From NCBI RefSeq assembly GCF_025847235.1, contig NZ_JAOZEW010000014.1:101854-165853 (forward strand): a stretch of 64,000 bases of DNA, written 5' to 3'. This DNA comes from Flavobacterium shii (GTDB lineage Bacteria; Bacteroidota; Bacteroidia; Flavobacteriales; Flavobacteriaceae). The number at the start of each line of letters is the position of its first letter. Positions within the stretch are counted from its first letter, which is position 1. The notes under the pieces are model-generated. The model worked only from the letters and a program-made list of their open reading frames with translations, was not told the DNA's origin and made no database searches. The position numbers and the translations under genes are program-made. Below, piece by piece: positions 63,984 to 64,000 of the stretch.

Positions 63984-64000
63984 GTGTGGACACATCTTTG

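Overview
The window looks like a chromosomal segment of a Flavobacterium-like member of the Bacteroidetes. The evidence is low GC, promoter elements of the form TAnnTTTG close to start codons, a PorX homologue (the type IX secretion regulator), a bifunctional LpxC-FabZ, a bifunctional HisB, and a short LeuA. It is mostly core genome. I see no rRNA, tRNA, CRISPR array, prophage or complete insertion sequence. The unusual material is between genes: several families of palindromic repeats, two amino-acid attenuators, and one small gene cassette inside the his operon.

Layout. 1-4300 (minus): leuA and leuB, then an attenuator encoding an Ile/Val-rich leader peptide, then ilvD. 4448-10405: a divergent gene of unknown function, a small double-glycine Cys-rich peptide, an M1 peptidase, a CBM9-like secreted protein, a DUF4406-type protein and a Crp/Fnr regulator. 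10596-19644 (minus): a complete histidine operon in the order hisG-D-C-B-H-A-F-IE, preceded by a His-rich leader peptide and terminator. A four-helix-bundle (S23-type) gene enclosed by 38-bp inverted repeats sits between hisA and hisF, and an STM3941-like gene sits between hisF and hisIE. 19807-24249: a two-component system divergent from an LTA-synthase-like membrane sulfatase, whose promoter carries six half-sites at an exact 11-bp period. 24453-30799: secreted nuclease/phospholipase-like protein, GH5 lipoprotein, YeiH transporter with its LysR regulator, and a large membrane protein. 30969-40022 (minus): fabG, an unknown gene, sucD, and an lpx cluster (HD protein, lpxD, lpxC-fabZ, lpxA, efp, a second LpxD-like gene, NTF2-like gene).

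40259-46464 (plus): a GbsR/MarR-type regulator and a tripartite RND efflux pump. 46633-50516: porX, tsaE, alanine dehydrogenase and a small membrane-anchored protein. 50656-54554: ung, a MutS2-like ATPase, a decayed GIY-YIG gene between TCATTGCGAG-type inverted repeats, and a DCC-family oxidoreductase whose N-terminus is encoded by one repeat arm. 54970-63806: ettA, a small membrane protein, holA, an orphan HsdR_N nuclease-like gene, a GT2 glycosyltransferase, an OmpA-like lipoprotein, a Sua5/YciO protein and a UvrD-type helicase.

How it fits together: amino-acid biosynthesis is apparently controlled by transcription attenuation, seen twice with matching codon content. The his operon is further divided by a different inverted repeat in each long gap, which could act as mRNA processing sites. 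The S23 cassette has the architecture of 23S rRNA intervening sequences but lies in an mRNA; it is the most unusual feature here. All functional names are from sequence reading and memory of families; no database search was run.
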